Counted from the first letter of the stretch, positions 13,340 through 24,767 are shown. The stretch is 64,000 nt of DNA from Amyelois transitella (GCF_032362555.1 NC_083515.1:2887001-2951000); one strand, 5' to 3'. The notes: a model not told the origin generated them from the letters alone. A program made the numbers and translations.

Positions 13340-13425
13340 TTGCTGCCAAAACTATCGCTGTTTCGCTTTTTATTATGTCGTGAAACGGGGCAGGAATAGT
13401 TTATCGTGCGATACAAACTTCGTCG
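13340..13425. repeat. Small palindromic dispersed element, copy 1
   Basis: AAAACTATCGCTGTTTCGC and TTTTTATTATGTCGTGAAAC, followed by ATAGTTTATCG, match 17015-17070 (AAAACTATAGCTGCTCCGC..TTTTTATTATGTCATAAAAC..GCGATAGTTTT). The ends of each copy are inverted repeats (CAAAACTAT / ATAGTTTTG). The two copies flank the distal half of POLR3E. Confidence 0.6.
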
Positions 13426-13560
13426 GTTGCTGTCATTGTATACATAAAATTGAGTCCAGGGTACATATATATTAAAAACGTCAGTGGCAAAAATTCATTT
13501 CATTCACTCACCAACAGAAGCATTGACTAATCCACTTCAATTTGTTCACCTAACTATCTC

Positions 13561-16500
13561 TTAAATATCCTGCGCACTGCTGGAACTGGCGTTCCGTGTC
13601 CGTTTACTGCCCGACGCACTCTTATTCTTATGTCTTTTAGCACTGTCTTCTTCACTAACACTGTTACACCTTTGTTTCGGGCTCATCATAGTATCCGAGC
13701 TGACCGACTCCCGTTGTGATTTCTTGCGTTGTCGCTTGGGAACGTTTTCGCCTATGTGCATTTCGTTGAACAGCCGCTGCCTCGCTTCCCAATGTAGGTT
13801 TTGACGTTGCATTACGTCTGGGTATTTCGCTTCGAAGGCGAGGTCTGGGGGTAAGAGTAACTCCCAGCCGTTGGCGGGGTTGTATTTGGCCACAGAACTG
13901 AGGACTTCGGTGACTTCTCGAGGTGGGAGACGTACGGCCGCGGCGACCTTCCGCCGATCCACGTACGGCAGTTGGGTGAACAGGTACAGCTGGAAATGAT
14001 AGGACAGATTGAAATGATCGTTATTGTGTGCCTTTCAATAAAACTATAAACTGTGCAGTGGAATCTAAACCTGGAGTTGATAAGCCTCTTCCGCCAAATT
14101 CCAAATCTTGAGTCAGCTTCTATTAGCTATCACATGCTTCTTTAGCAGATTGCGATACTGTCTATATTATCAGCAGAATCCTATGAGAGTGACGGTTCAC
14201 TAATTGATTGCCTCCTGCGATTTAGTGATACATTGTTTAACAAAAGCTCAGATTAAGACTTAGAAAAAACTTAGGAAAGAATATTTATTTTTCAAACAAA
14301 TAAAAGCTGGCGGGCCTCGCGAACACGTCGCTGGAGCACATGTCTGTATATATCTATACACTCACCACGTGGTCGCGGGCGGCGCACAGCGCGCGCTGCG
14401 GCACGCTGGCGGGCCTCGCGAACACGTCGCTGGAGCACATGTCTGTATATATCTATACACTCACCACGTGGTCGCGGGCGGCGCACAGCGCGCGCTGCGG
14501 CACGCTGGCGGGCCTCGCGAACACGTCGCTGGAGCACATGTCTGTATATATCTATACACTCACCACGTGGTCGCGGGCGGCGCACAGCGCGCGCTGCGGC
14601 ACGCTGGCGGGCCTCGCGAACACGTCGCTGGAGCACATGTCTGTATATATCTATACACTCACCACGTGGTCGCGGGCGGCGCACAGCGCGCGCTGCGGCA
14701 CGCTGGCGGGCCTCGCGAACACGTCGCTGGAGCACATGTCTGTATATATCTATACACTCACCACGTGGTCGCGGGCGGCGCACAGCGCGCGCTGCGGCAC
14801 GCTGGCGGGCCTCGCGAACACGTCGCTGGAGCACATGTCTGTATATATCTATACACTCACCACGTGGTCGCGGGCGGCGCACAGCGCGCGCTGCGGCACG
14901 CTGGCGGGCCTCGCGAACACGTCGCTGGAGCACATGTCTGTATATATCTATACACTCACCACGTGGTCGCGGGCGGCGCACAGCGCGCGCTGCGGCACGC
15001 TGGCGGGCCTCGCGAACACGTCGCTGGAGCACATGTCTGTATATATCTATACACTCACCACGTGGTCGCGGGCGGCGCACAGCGCGCGCTGCGGCACGCT
15101 GGCGGGCCTCGCGAACACGTCGCTGGAGCACATGTCTGTATATATCTATACACTCACCACGTGGTCGCGGGCGGCGCACAGCGCGCGCTGCGGCACGCTG
15201 GCGGGCCTCGCGAACACGTCGCTGGAGCACATGTCTGTATATATCTATACACTCACCACGTGGTCGCGGGCGGCGCACAGCGCGCGCTGCGGCACGCTGG
15301 CGGGCCTCGCGAACACGTCGCTGGAGCACATGTCTGTATATATCTATACACTCACCACGTGGTCGCGGGCGGCGCACAGCGCGCGCTGCGGCACGCTGGC
15401 GGGCCTCGCGAACACGTCGCTGGAGCACATGTCTGTATATATCTATACACTCACCACGTGGTCGCGGGCGGCGCACAGCGCGCGCTGCGGCACGCTGGCG
15501 GGCCTCGCGAACACGTCGCTGGAGCACATGTCTGTATATATCTATACACTCACCACGTGGTCGCGGGCGGCGCACAGCGCGCGCTGCGGCACGCTGGCGG
15601 GCCTCGCGAACACGTCGCTGGAGCACATGTCTGTATATATCTATACACTCACCACGTGGTCGCGGGCGGCGCACAGCGCGCGCTGCGGCACGCTGGCGGG
15701 ACTCGCGAACACGTCGCTGGAGCACATGTCTGTATATATCTATACACTCACCACGTGGTCGCGGGCGGCGCACAGCGCGCGCTGCGGCACGCTGGCGGGC
15801 CTCGCGAACACGTCGCTGGAGCACATGTCTGTATATATCTATACACTCACCACGTGGTCGCGGGCGGCGCACAGCGCGCGCTGCGGCACGCTGGCGGGCC
15901 TCGCGAACACGTCGCTGGAGCACATGTCTGTATATATCTATACACTCACCACGTGGTCGCGGGCGGCGCACAGCGCGCGCTGCGGCACGCTGGCGGGCCT
16001 CGCGAACACGTCGCTGGAGCGCGGCAGCCACAGCCCCCGCACGCACTGCGCGTGCGCACTCAGCGCCGACACGAGGCTCGCCTCGCTCGGGGGGCCTTCC
16101 GGGGTGCGGATCAGGGCGCGGATGTCCGCGAATGTGAGCATTTTTGCTGGAAAAATTTATATAAATGAGCACCTGGCACCACCTTCTCCGGACGAAAAAG
16201 GTTTATCTATTATTTATTTCTATCTTTGTGGTTAATAGAAATAATAAAAAGAGAGATAATAAGACTTATGCCTCGTCAACATTCGCGAATGCGGGTAGTG
16301 TTGTGAGAAAGGGTACATTTAATATATGTATGTGTGAAATAGTATATATCACAAAGGTAGTATGCAGAGATCATGGCAAGTGGAAAGAACTAGTCTCAGC
16401 CTCAGCCTACCACTCCGGGAAAGAGGCGTGATTTTATATATGTACGAGTATGTGAAACAGAAAGTGTTCATACCGTTGATAAGCAGTTCCCGTATCTGTT

Positions 16501-19500
16501 CCCCCAGGGGCGGAGTCCCGGCGGCCGCGACGCCGGCCTCGTCGGCGGGCGGCGGCGGCACCAGCGCGCGCACGTACTCGCGGGGGCGCAGCCCGAGCGA
16601 CGACCCGCCTGATGTGTTCGCGCTAAACAGCTTCAGGCGCTCCAACTATGTACGTACATACATATGGTCACGTTTATATCCCTTGTGGGGTAAGACAGGG
16701 CCAACATTCTTAAAAAGACTGATAGGCCACGTTCAGCTATTTGGCTTAATGATAGATATTAATCCAACTATATTCATATTCATTTATTTAATAAATATAT
16801 GTATGTATTTGTAAATTAACGTCTGGTGAAAATTGTTCCGCCGCTTCTTCTACTACGCTACACGAGCGCTTAGGAAGCGATAGAAGATTTAATAAGTTGT
16901 ATTCACGTCATAAAGTGAAAATAAATCTATTTCAAGGAACATAAGTAGCTTTATGTTACTTTGTTACTCCTGCCCCCGAAGAAAGTCACGCACGCGCGTT
17001 TTTGTGGCGCAAAAACTATAGCTGCTCCGCTTTTTATTATGTCATAAAACGAGCCAGCGATAGTTTTGCGCGCGATAAAAACGACGTCGCACGTGCCATC
17101 CTCCAGGCTGGAGGTTTAATCTAGCACTGTAGCATTCATCCTCCAGGCGCTGGAGGTTGAATCTAGCACTGCAGAATTTTTCATCAAAATTGTTGGTATA
17201 GTTTTAAAGTTTTTAACATAAGTTAATATAACTTACATCTGCCTGATCGCTGTCTGAATGTCTCCACATAGCGTCATACCATGGTTCTCCTAATACCTTG
17301 TGGCTAAGCGCTTCATACGACTTCTCCCGCGCCTTCTTAGCAACCTCTGTCTCTTGACGAGCAAACTTCACTGTCACCTGTTAATTTATATAACATTTTT
17401 TAAATACAACAGGTATTAAACACGCATGTAACGTACCTTTATTCTACCTCGAACGATCGAATATTGCTACAATGATCGGTGATCACCGGCCTAATGACGG
17501 AATCGGCCGAGATAAAATAAAGGTGCGTTATGTGCGCATTTAAAATTTGTAGTATTTATAAATAGTATAAAGAAACACAGGTTTCAATTCTACTACTGGT
17601 TACTAGATATGAACACCACGCTGTCGCGTCGCCGTAACTTAACATCAGCGCACTGCCGCCGGGAGAAATACTCGTCATGCCGAGCGCGATTAAAATATTA
17701 TTTAAAAAAAAAGAATTCCGAATCTCAGTTACAAGTTCTGCAAAACAATAATTTTCACTCTGATCTGTCTTAGGCAGCTTCGTACTATGTTTATTATCTG
17801 CAGTGCAGACATGTACTTACCATGGACTTAAATTTCAATTCATATGCAAATTTTTATTCATTATTATGGGACATTTCAAACATAACATAATAATCCTCGC
17901 CTTTTTGATCATGGGCCTTATATTTTGGTGGACTGAATGAAATTGGGATAAGCCCGCCATTGTACATATTCTTCTTAATGCAATAACTGTTTTGAAATTT
18001 GTTATATTTCTTTTTATGTGCAATAATAAGTTTACAAACAAACAAACAATCATATTTTTCAATACCTGTTGAGCTTCCGGTTCTTTTTCTTCTTCATCTG
18101 AATCCTCTGCTTTATTTTTATCATGCTTATTTTTATCTTGTTTATCATAATAAGAATATGATGGCCTCATTTGTACGATACCTGTATAAAAAAATATTTT
18201 GGATCATATGATGTATAATGTATAAACATTCTAACAACTAAATTAATATAATGTAGAATTTCAATTCTTTTTTAACTTTTATCACTTGGATGTGATTCGG
18301 GACCCCCAAGTGAAATTGAGCGAAATGATCACTGGTACCCCCAGAGAAGGAAAATGCAACTGTGAGGCATCTCCGGAGAAAAGTGGCACGAACAGATTCC
18401 AGTGGAAATGTTAAGAGGCCTATGCCACAAAACACTCTAAATTGCGAGACATACTGTAAAACAACCTATTGTCATTACATATCTCCAGAAATAAATACAT
18501 ACATACATTTTGCCTGCTGTGGTAAAAGAAATTGAAAATTAAAATTCAATTGTTATTAGTTTAAAATTATTAAGGAGTGGAACAATAAACAGGTTGAGAT
18601 GGAAATTACCCATCTATACAGAACAATAACATTTACATGTTTAAATTGATCGATGGTAATCACAAACCTTTGTGGTTTCGCTATGCTTAGTATATCTGAA
18701 TGTTTTGTAAAAATTTTATTACATTATTAATTAAACAATAATAATAATAAAACATAGCAGTGCCGTGTGGTTCCTGGCACCAGTACAAAAAAGAATAGGA
18801 CCACCCCATCTCTTTCCCATGGATGTCGTTAAAGGCGACTAAGGGATAGGCTTACAAACTTGGGATTATTTTTTTAGGCTATAGGCTAGCAACCTGTCAC
18901 TATTTGAATCTCAATTCGATCATTAAGCCAAATAGCTGAGCATGGCCTATCAGTCTTTTCAAGACTGTTGTCTGTGTCTACCCCACGAGGGATATAGACG
19001 TGACCATATGTATGTATAAAACATAGGTTATACATTGTTTTATTTATTCGTAGCTTGTCAACTAACAAAAGTGTCTTAGATTTATGTATTTTAATCTATT
19101 CCTTTATTGTTCGCGTATGTTTCACACATAAATTTTTTCTTAATCCCAGAATTTTTGGCAATTTCATTGCAGAATTTCTAGCAATTTTCTATGCTCTATA
19201 TAAAAACCTTGTACACCAAAAACCTACTTTAAAAAACCAGTTGATTTCTAAAACTATACAATTGATGTTTTATTACAAACAGCTACAAAACATTAATATA
19301 ACTATATTGATTTACAAAAAATAACCTAAAAATGAAATATACTTCTGATACCTACCTTGTATGGGAGTACAGTGTATCTCTTTGTCCTGTAATATGGCCA
19401 CCGCATAGTGCTTTGTTTCTGTGCATGGTGTACTGCTCTCATACACTATTTTATCCATGATTCCGTTTCTAAAATACTGCGATTTATCCTTGTCTTTAAC

Positions 19501-19953
19501 ATGCCGAATTGATTCCTAGTAACAGAAAATTTCACGTAAAGTTACATCAAGTTATACCACTTTTATAAATACAAAGACCAAGTTTTGTAGTATACCTGAT
19601 ATCCATCTGTGTTAATAGCTATCTGCTCGCCTTTTGAATCGCTAAACTTGTCGCTTGTGGTGTCTAAACCGACTTCAAGTCGAACTAATTTGTTTTTAGG
19701 CTTGATTGATGCATTCACCACTTGGACGTTCTTCCAGTCCCGATTAGCTGGTCTCACGGGATATTGGTATATGTACAAATTTTCAGCCAGGGCCTGCGAT
19801 AAGTATACTGGTATCTGTAACATTAAATAGTTAATTGAAAAAGACTGAAAACCTTTATTTCTACAACATAACATAACCTCATCTATTAACACATTGCGCT
19901 CAGTGCCTCGATAGTATTATTACCTCTTGTACTACCGGATCATCCTCTTCCAT
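13561..19953 (-). CDS. POLR3E: RNA polymerase III subunit RPC5
   Basis: Eight exons on the minus strand join in phase: 19924-19953 (ATG), 19596-19814, 19356-19515, 18066-18181, 17237-17377, 16474-16645, 15950-16146 and 13561-13989 (TAA). They encode 487 aa. The N-terminus (MEEDDPVVQEIPVYLSQALA, then the NLYIYQYP and ANRDWKNVQV region) and the block NGWELLLP..YPDVMQRQ match the RPC5/Sin family. RPC5 pairs with RPC4 in a TFIIF-like subcomplex of nuclear RNA polymerase III and helps initiation, termination and reinitiation. Residues around 155-175 are acidic, and the C-terminal 70 residues are basic and Ser-rich. It is shorter than the vertebrate protein; no long downstream winged-helix extension is seen. 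The exon 7 tail and its donor are tandemly repeated in the following intron (14305-16020), and the exon 6 acceptor abuts a mobile element. Confidence 0.92.
14305..16020 (-). repeat. 99-bp tandem array repeating an exon end plus splice donor
   Basis: About 17.3 units of exactly 99 bp. On the minus strand each unit carries the last 71 nt of POLR3E exon 7 (through GACCACGTG) and the first 28 nt of the intron (GTGAGTGTATAG...). The intron thus contains 17 intact donors in a row, counting the authentic one at 15949/15950. Units are almost identical; I noticed one base change near 15700. Composition is GC-rich against AT-rich surroundings. Because 99 is divisible by 3, long spurious open frames run through several frames. 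Reading past the first donor in the exon frame meets TAG 12 nt later, so only the first donor is productive. Confidence 0.97.
16345..16450 (+). repeat. Second dispersed short-element family fragment
   Basis: GTATGCAGAGATCATGGCAA, then GTGGAAAGAA and CTCCGGGAAAGAGGCGTGAT, matches 30945-31050 and, inverted, 33225-33300. It lies in POLR3E intron 6, ending about 25 bp from the exon 6 donor. Confidence 0.65.
16646..16765 (-). repeat. Short-element fragment forming the POLR3E exon 6 acceptor region
   Basis: ACATACATATGGTCACGTTTATATCCC lies directly against exon 16474-16645. On the sense strand the intron therefore ends in the element's tail, ..GTATGTACGTACATAG. The rest of the element is truncated near 16765. 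Confidence 0.75.
17015..17075. repeat. Small palindromic dispersed element, copy 2
   Basis: Inverted ends GCGCAAAAACTAT / ATAGTTTTGCGC enclose CGCTTTTTATTATGTCATAA. It is related to the copy at 13340. Confidence 0.65.
17097..17185. repeat. Two-copy tandem repeat, about 45 bp
   Basis: ATCCTCCAGGCTGGAGG..TTTAATCTAGCACTG and ATCCTCCAGGCGCTGGAGG..TTGAATCTAGCACTG lie side by side. Each copy contains an internal palindrome. Confidence 0.8.
17395..17570. repeat. MITE-like element, copy 1
   Basis: Inverted ends are visible: ACAGGTATTAAACACGCATG..AACGTACCTTTATT against AATAAAGGTGCGTT..GTGCGCATTTAAAATTTG. Related copies lie at about 42125-42235 and 56885-57010. The short length with inverted ends and no ORF suggests a non-autonomous DNA transposon. 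Confidence 0.65.
18760..19016 (+). repeat. (ATGT)n-tailed short element, full length
   Basis: Runs from GTGCCGTGTGGTTCCTGGCA to GACGTGACCATATGTATGT in POLR3E intron 3. It is complete at both ends. Confidence 0.9.
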
Positions 19954-20597
19954 TATTACTACGTTTTATTCTCGGTTATAAAGTAGAACAATCCATATTA
20001 TTTGCAAAATTTTATGATCACACTGCTAAGTTGTTACTAACGAGGAGCTAGGGCAAAGCACGGATTAAAAATGACTTTTTTTTTTATTTCACAATGCGGT
20101 TGACATTGACACCTGTTAGTGTTGGCAATCGATACTTATAGAAAACCGAAAATTCCGAATCTTGTTGAATCTGTATCCTGGACGCGTACATAATGTTAAT
20201 GTGTCGTAAAGTTGCGATCTTCCGTAGTTTGCTTATACTAGTTTGCTTGTAGTAGTAGTATTGTAATCTATATAACATTTCTCTAAGCGTGAAGCTCAGG
20301 CTAACTTCGATGGGCGTCGGACAGGTTAAAGTAAAAGTTAACAAAAGTCATTCTAAATGCTTTTGAACCTTCTTCTTAGAAATCTGTTCAATAAAAGGAA
20401 AATAATTTTTCTTTGAAGTTTCGTAACCGTGACAGAAACGTTGTCACAATCTGTAAAGAACGTTTGCTGTGTTTTTTCTTTAATTTTTTATATTGTTCCA
20501 AAGAATTTTATTATTCATTACTTAATTTGGGATAGATACAGTTAAGATACCAAGAAATGATTTCATTATAATATAAATATATATAAAATATATCAAG
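19954..20597. promoter_or_regulatory. Divergent promoter interval, POLR3E / small membrane protein gene
   Basis: The start codons of POLR3E (minus) and the small membrane protein gene (plus) are 644 bp apart, head to head. The interval must hold both transcription start regions unless further noncoding exons exist. No TATA or initiator motif can be assigned with confidence. Confidence 0.5.
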
Positions 20598-21711
20598 ATG
20601 TCTGATATGATCATAAATGGTAATCAACTGTCGTCATCTTTGTAATTTACGTATTTGCGTGATTTTGTGTTGAGCTCATTACTGTTATGTCCTATAGTTT
20701 TATATTAATTAATTGTTTTTCAGATTCTGTTCCTGTGGACAAAAAATGGAATGAATTGATAAAGTACAATATATTTATTATGAAGTTGGTTGAATTTGTA
20801 AGTACCATCGTCTTTAAAGGATTGCTTTGAAATAGCTTAACTCACATCAATACCTCAATAAATTATTTATATAGACCGTAAATCCGAATAACTGAGAAGG
20901 TTTCAGCCCTTTTTTATATTTCAGTTCTTCGATAGGTTTATAGGTCGATACGCATAATATTAAGGCGTTACTAGGAGGAAACGTTTAAAACATAAAATAT
21001 AATAATAAATGATTTTAAGGTATATTTTTATGTTTAGCTGTTTCAAAACAATCTACAACTGTGCAGAAATTATTACTATTTTATGATGCATAATATCTTT
21101 AGGGTCGTTAACGTAATTTATGACATCAAACTTTGTAATGACATCTATGTCATTTTCTTCTAAGAAAAGAGATAAAAATACTAACCTCAGGTTAATAATG
21201 GTGTTATTAAAAGTTTCTCAAAATTTCTTTTAATTACTTTGTGTTGTATCATTCGATAAAATACAAAATTCTAAGATATTGTTTCATACTGCAAAGTCTA
21301 CCTATACAGACATGTTAATTATCAACCCCAAAGATTTACTTTAGGCTTCTCACTAAATAAACTGTTTATTTTTTATAGGCAATATCCTTGGTAATAACTG
21401 TGCTACCACTAATAATTCCAAAACCAAGGGGGCATATGTACTGTATATCAACCGGTCCTACATTAGTTATATCATTAATATTTATTATTCTTTATATACG
21501 CAGAAAAGTTCCTTTATTTATGGAAAAAATGTATTTGTTCTTTCAAATACTATTTACTTTTGGAGCATTTGTTCAGTGTTTTTTATTGAATCTTGTCAGG
21601 GTATGGCTATGGCTAATTTATGGAGTCTTCTATTTTGCTCTTTTAACTGCTTTATCTTTAGATTTATTTTTGATTGCAAACGAGAGAGGTTGTACATTTA
21701 GTTGCGCCTGA
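20598..21711 (+). CDS. Small four-helix membrane protein, isoform A
   Basis: Three exons join in phase: 20598-20619 (ATG), 20724-20797, 21379-21711 (TGA), giving 142 aa. The first 32 residues (MSDMIINDSVPVDKKWNELI..) are soluble and charged. The last exon encodes about four hydrophobic segments and ends in an ERG motif followed by a short tail with cysteines. The family was not recognised. The two 5' exons end in phase 0 after ..MKLVEF. Two further exons downstream, at 22147 and 23002, have the same phase, length and helix pattern, so 20598-20797 may be shared by three alternative 3' ends. The plain alternative is three genes whose other first exons I failed to see. Confidence 0.65.
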
Positions 21712-22146
21712 AATGTGTATGAACTGATACCTTATTTTATACTACAATACAAAATTTATACATACAAAATTTGTACCTACGCAACGATATCTTTTTTGGT
21801 TCTGATAGTGATGTTTATATAGTAAAATACCGGAAATACGTTTTAACCTACTTCAAAAAAGAGAAGAGGTTCTCAATTCGATCGTATTTTTCCTCTTGAC
21901 ATTGAATTGTCAAACTGACATTGAAGTTGTGCTCAATATTTACAAACAAAACAATTTAATTGTAAACTGCAAATGCATAAAGATAACTTGTTCATAATTG
22001 TATTTATTTCACTAAAGTAACAAAAGTTTCCTTACTATTGTTTTATTATCGATAACATAATTTAAGCTAGCTTAAACTGATAACCTGTACACGTTAGGTA
22101 AGATTGTAATAAAAACACTGGAGTATCATGGTTTGTATTATTTTAG

Positions 22147-22470
22147 GTCATATCGTTGGTTCTGATGATAATTCCGTTTATTCTGCTTGAGCCCAGCGGT
22201 TTCCATTGCTTGGCGGTGGCGCCTTCCCTGATGTTATCTTTAATGTTCATAATATTGTACTTAGTGGATCAAGTAAATGATTTTGCTGAGCAACTTTATC
22301 TAGTCATACAGATAACTTTCGTTGTCCTAAACCTCATAGCTGTCATGATATGGATAACACCCACTGGCGCTGTCTATGGTCTATTTTACTTTCACATACT
22401 GATTGCTCTAGGTATTGATTTATATTATGTGATACTAGAACGTGGTTTTATCCTCCACCGACCAGATTAA
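22147..22470 (+). CDS. Paralogous terminal exon B of the small membrane protein gene
   Basis: It opens after TTATTTTAG with a phase-0 acceptor and reads VISLVLMIIPFILLEPSGFH, then ILYLVDQV, a GAVYGLFYF block and LERG before TAA (107 aa). It aligns throughout with exon 21379-21711 and closely with 23002-23313; motifs P.L..SL.FIILY, YG.FYF and ERG are shared. No start exon of its own was found in 21712-22146. Joined to 20598-20797 it would give a 139-aa protein. AATAAA follows within about 10 bp of the stop, so it can end a transcript. Confidence 0.65.
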   Translation, partial: VISLVLMIIPFILLEPSGFHCLAVAPSLMLSLMFIILYLVDQVNDFAEQLYLVIQITFVVLNLIAVMIWITPTGAVYGLFYFHILIALGIDLYYVILERGFILHRPD

Positions 22471-23001
22471 TTAATTAATAAAATGCTAACGACAGCATGC
22501 TTGTATTATTGAGTAGGTATCTAGTTATTAAAATTTATACTTGAAATGTAATTTTTACATACAGTATTTTATTCAAAGAAATTAAGGAAACCATACATAA
22601 TTAGCTACCCATTAAATACACCTGTTACTGTCCACTTTAAATATATAGGTACATTTTATCCTAACTTTATTAGTTGATCTCAAGAGGGTCATAGTTTATC
22701 GCTTCTTAAACTGCTTAATTACTACCTCATCACCATGATGCCATACTCAATGAATTATAACTCAAAATGTTACTTTTATGTGATATGTTACTGTGATAAA
22801 CAATTACACATTAAGTTATTAATTACATTTGGATATTCATACTGATAGAGAGCTTAGTCAGAAACATAAACCTTACAATTGATGAAACACAGATAATACA
22901 AATTTATTTTCTTTAAAGTGACAAAAACAAATAAAAAAAGTCCAAATACAAAAAAGAAAAACATTATAAATGTATAAAGTGCAACAATATCTTACTTTTA
23001 G

Positions 23002-23313
23002 GTACTTTCGCTCCTCCTCAATATTTTGCCTCATGCAGTGGAGCCAGTGGATATCATGCATTGCCTGGTCGCGGGTCCCACAGTCATGCTGTCCTTTTTT
23101 TTGATGGTACTATACCTAGTGGACCAGGTACAGAACGAGGTGGAAGTCTATTACCTCATCATAGAAATAGTCTTCACAGTTATCGCGTTCTTCAACCTTT
23201 TCATAGTTGGCAAACTGAAGGGAGCCATATATGGACTTTTTTATGTTGATTTATTGATTGCTTACGGAATGGATTTACATGCTATTTATAAAGAACGAGG
23301 TCTCACTTTCTGA
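23002..23313 (+). CDS. Paralogous terminal exon C of the small membrane protein gene
   Basis: The acceptor CTTACTTTTAG is followed in phase 0 by VLSLLLNILPHAVEPVD and later LYLVDQV, GAIYGLFY and KERGLTF, then TGA (103 aa). It shares YLVDQV with exon B, so B and C are closer to each other than to A. No upstream start exon was recognised. The stop lies 108 bp before the fucosyltransferase ATG, so this transcript's 3' end must overlap or nearly touch that gene. Confidence 0.62.
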   Translation, partial: VLSLLLNILPHAVEPVDIMHCLVAGPTVMLSFFLMVLYLVDQVQNEVEVYYLIIEIVFTVIAFFNLFIVGKLKGAIYGLFYVDLLIAYGMDLHAIYKERGLTF

Positions 23314-23421
23314 TGTATTTTGAACTTTACAAACAACGGGATTGAGGGGGATACACTGATAATAGTCCAGAAGCTGATAAGAATTTCCGTTGATATTTAA
23401 GTGAACTGTTAACACGCTATT

Positions 23422-24714
23422 ATGGCCAGTAAAAATTGTTTGTGTAAACTGCGTAAGTTGATTGTGTTTTCCTTATTGAAAATATCTATGGCCGTGTTGG
23501 GAAGAGTTGCAAGGATGACGTTGCGTGAATTATTGTTGTTTATTTTAATAATGTTCATGTTCATTGTCATTTGGACTTGGAATGATGAAAAACGTGAGTC
23601 AAGTGCAAATCCAGTCATAGTCTGGTGGACTAATGGCTTTCCTGGTACACAAGGCACTAAATTGTGCCCTGACAATTTAAAATGTGAAGTTTTCTGTGAT
23701 AAAAGCATACGGAATGGTGATGCATATTTATTCTATGGTAGCAACATAAATATTGAAGACTTGCCCCTACCAAGACGTGCAAATAAAGTGCTATGGGGAT
23801 TATACCATGAGGAATCGCCAAGGAATCTTGAAGAGTTAATGCATGAAGAAATGCTTAATATTTTTAACTTCTCATCTACCTATAGTCGTTTCAGTGACGT
23901 GCCTTTTCCTTTGCAACATCTGAATTCTGCTAATGAAATTACGAATACAGAGTATTTTGTCGAAACCGCTGATAAGAACCGATTTTTAAAAGATATAAGT
24001 GCAATCATGTACTTGCAATCTGACTGCGAAACATCCACCGAAAGGGATCAATACGTGAAGGAGCTTATGAAACTAATAAAAGTAGACTCGTATGGGCTTT
24101 GCCTGAAAAATAAGGAGATGCCCTTAAAATTCACAGAAGATTACTTAAATAATTTAGACAACGAGGAGTTCTTGAAATTCGTCGCAAGATACAAGTTTGT
24201 TATTGCGATAGAAAATGGCATTTGTAATGATTATGTCACTGAGAAGTTTTGGCGTGCGATCAAAATAGGCACTGTACCAATTTACTTCGGATCGCCGTCA
24301 GTAAGAGATTGGTTTCCAAACGAACAATCCGCTATTTTAATTAAGGATTATCCCACGCCAAAGGCTTTATATAATCACGTTAGAATGTTATTAGAAAATG
24401 ATACGTTATACGAAACTTATTTAGAACATAAGACTAAACAAATAATAACAAATCAAAAGCTGGTTGAAGAGTTAAGATCGAGGCCATATCAGCTTAACGC
24501 TTTGGAGACTGTTGAGAAATTCGAATGTTTTGTTTGTAAAAAACTGCATGAAAAGTACAGAAAGATCAGTATTGTAGACAAAAAACACTATGATTGCCCA
24601 AAACCTATATCGGCATTATCATTATCAGTTAACCCGCGAAATGACTGGGTATACTCGTGGCAAGCAGCGAAAGACAGAGTGAAAAAAATATACAAAAATT
24701 TTACTGAAGAATAA
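23422..24714 (+). CDS. FUT10: Alpha-1,3-fucosyltransferase, FUT10-like
   Basis: An intronless 430-aa frame. It has type II membrane topology, with a short basic N-terminus and one transmembrane segment at about residues 34-52 (LLLFILIMFMFIVIW). A catalytic domain of glycosyltransferase family 10 follows. The donor-binding block ENGICNDYVTEKFWRAIKIG, followed by VPIYFGSPSVRDWFP and SAILIKDYPTP, matches FUT10/FUT11 rather than the Lewis-type enzymes. Members use GDP-fucose in the secretory pathway, and vertebrate FUT10/11 have been reported as protein O-fucosyltransferases. Conserved C-terminal cysteines (FECFVCKK) are present. Internal Met codons at about residues 24 and 32 are alternative starts that would keep the membrane segment. 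The gene converges on DPYD with 53 bp between the stop codons. Confidence 0.9.
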   Translation: MASKNCLCKLRKLIVFSLLKISMAVLGRVARMTLRELLLFILIMFMFIVIWTWNDEKRESSANPVIVWWTNGFPGTQGTKLCPDNLKCEVFCDKSIRNGDAYLFYGSNINIEDLPLPRRANKVLWGLYHEESPRNLEELMHEEMLNIFNFSSTYSRFSDVPFPLQHLNSANEITNTEYFVETADKNRFLKDISAIMYLQSDCETSTERDQYVKELMKLIKVDSYGLCLKNKEMPLKFTEDYLNNLDNEEFLKFVARYKFVIAIENGICNDYVTEKFWRAIKIGTVPIYFGSPSVRDWFPNEQSAILIKDYPTPKALYNHVRMLLENDTLYETYLEHKTKQIITNQKLVEELRSRPYQLNALETVEKFECFVCKKLHEKYRKISIVDKKHYDCPKPISALSLSVNPRNDWVYSWQAAKDRVKKIYKNFTEE

Positions 24715-24767
24715 TATATATTTGTATGTTAATATATTTTTATATTTGAGCCATTATTTCATTTTAT
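24715..24767. terminator. Shared 3'-end interval of FUT10 and DPYD
   Basis: Only 53 bp separate the two stop codons of convergent genes. On the minus strand the DPYD stop TGA overlaps the polyadenylation signal: TGAATAAA, with AATAAA at 24763-24768. On the plus strand no canonical AATAAA directly follows the FUT10 stop; AATATA variants occur near 24731. The two mRNAs must therefore overlap or have extremely short 3' UTRs. Confidence 0.75.

Noticed and set aside
14292..16235. Open frames of about 600 codons on both strands, which look like repetitive proteins
   Set aside because: They arise only because a 99-bp unit is 33 codons long and lacks stops in several frames. The real coding content is the POLR3E exon 7 tail at 15950-16146.
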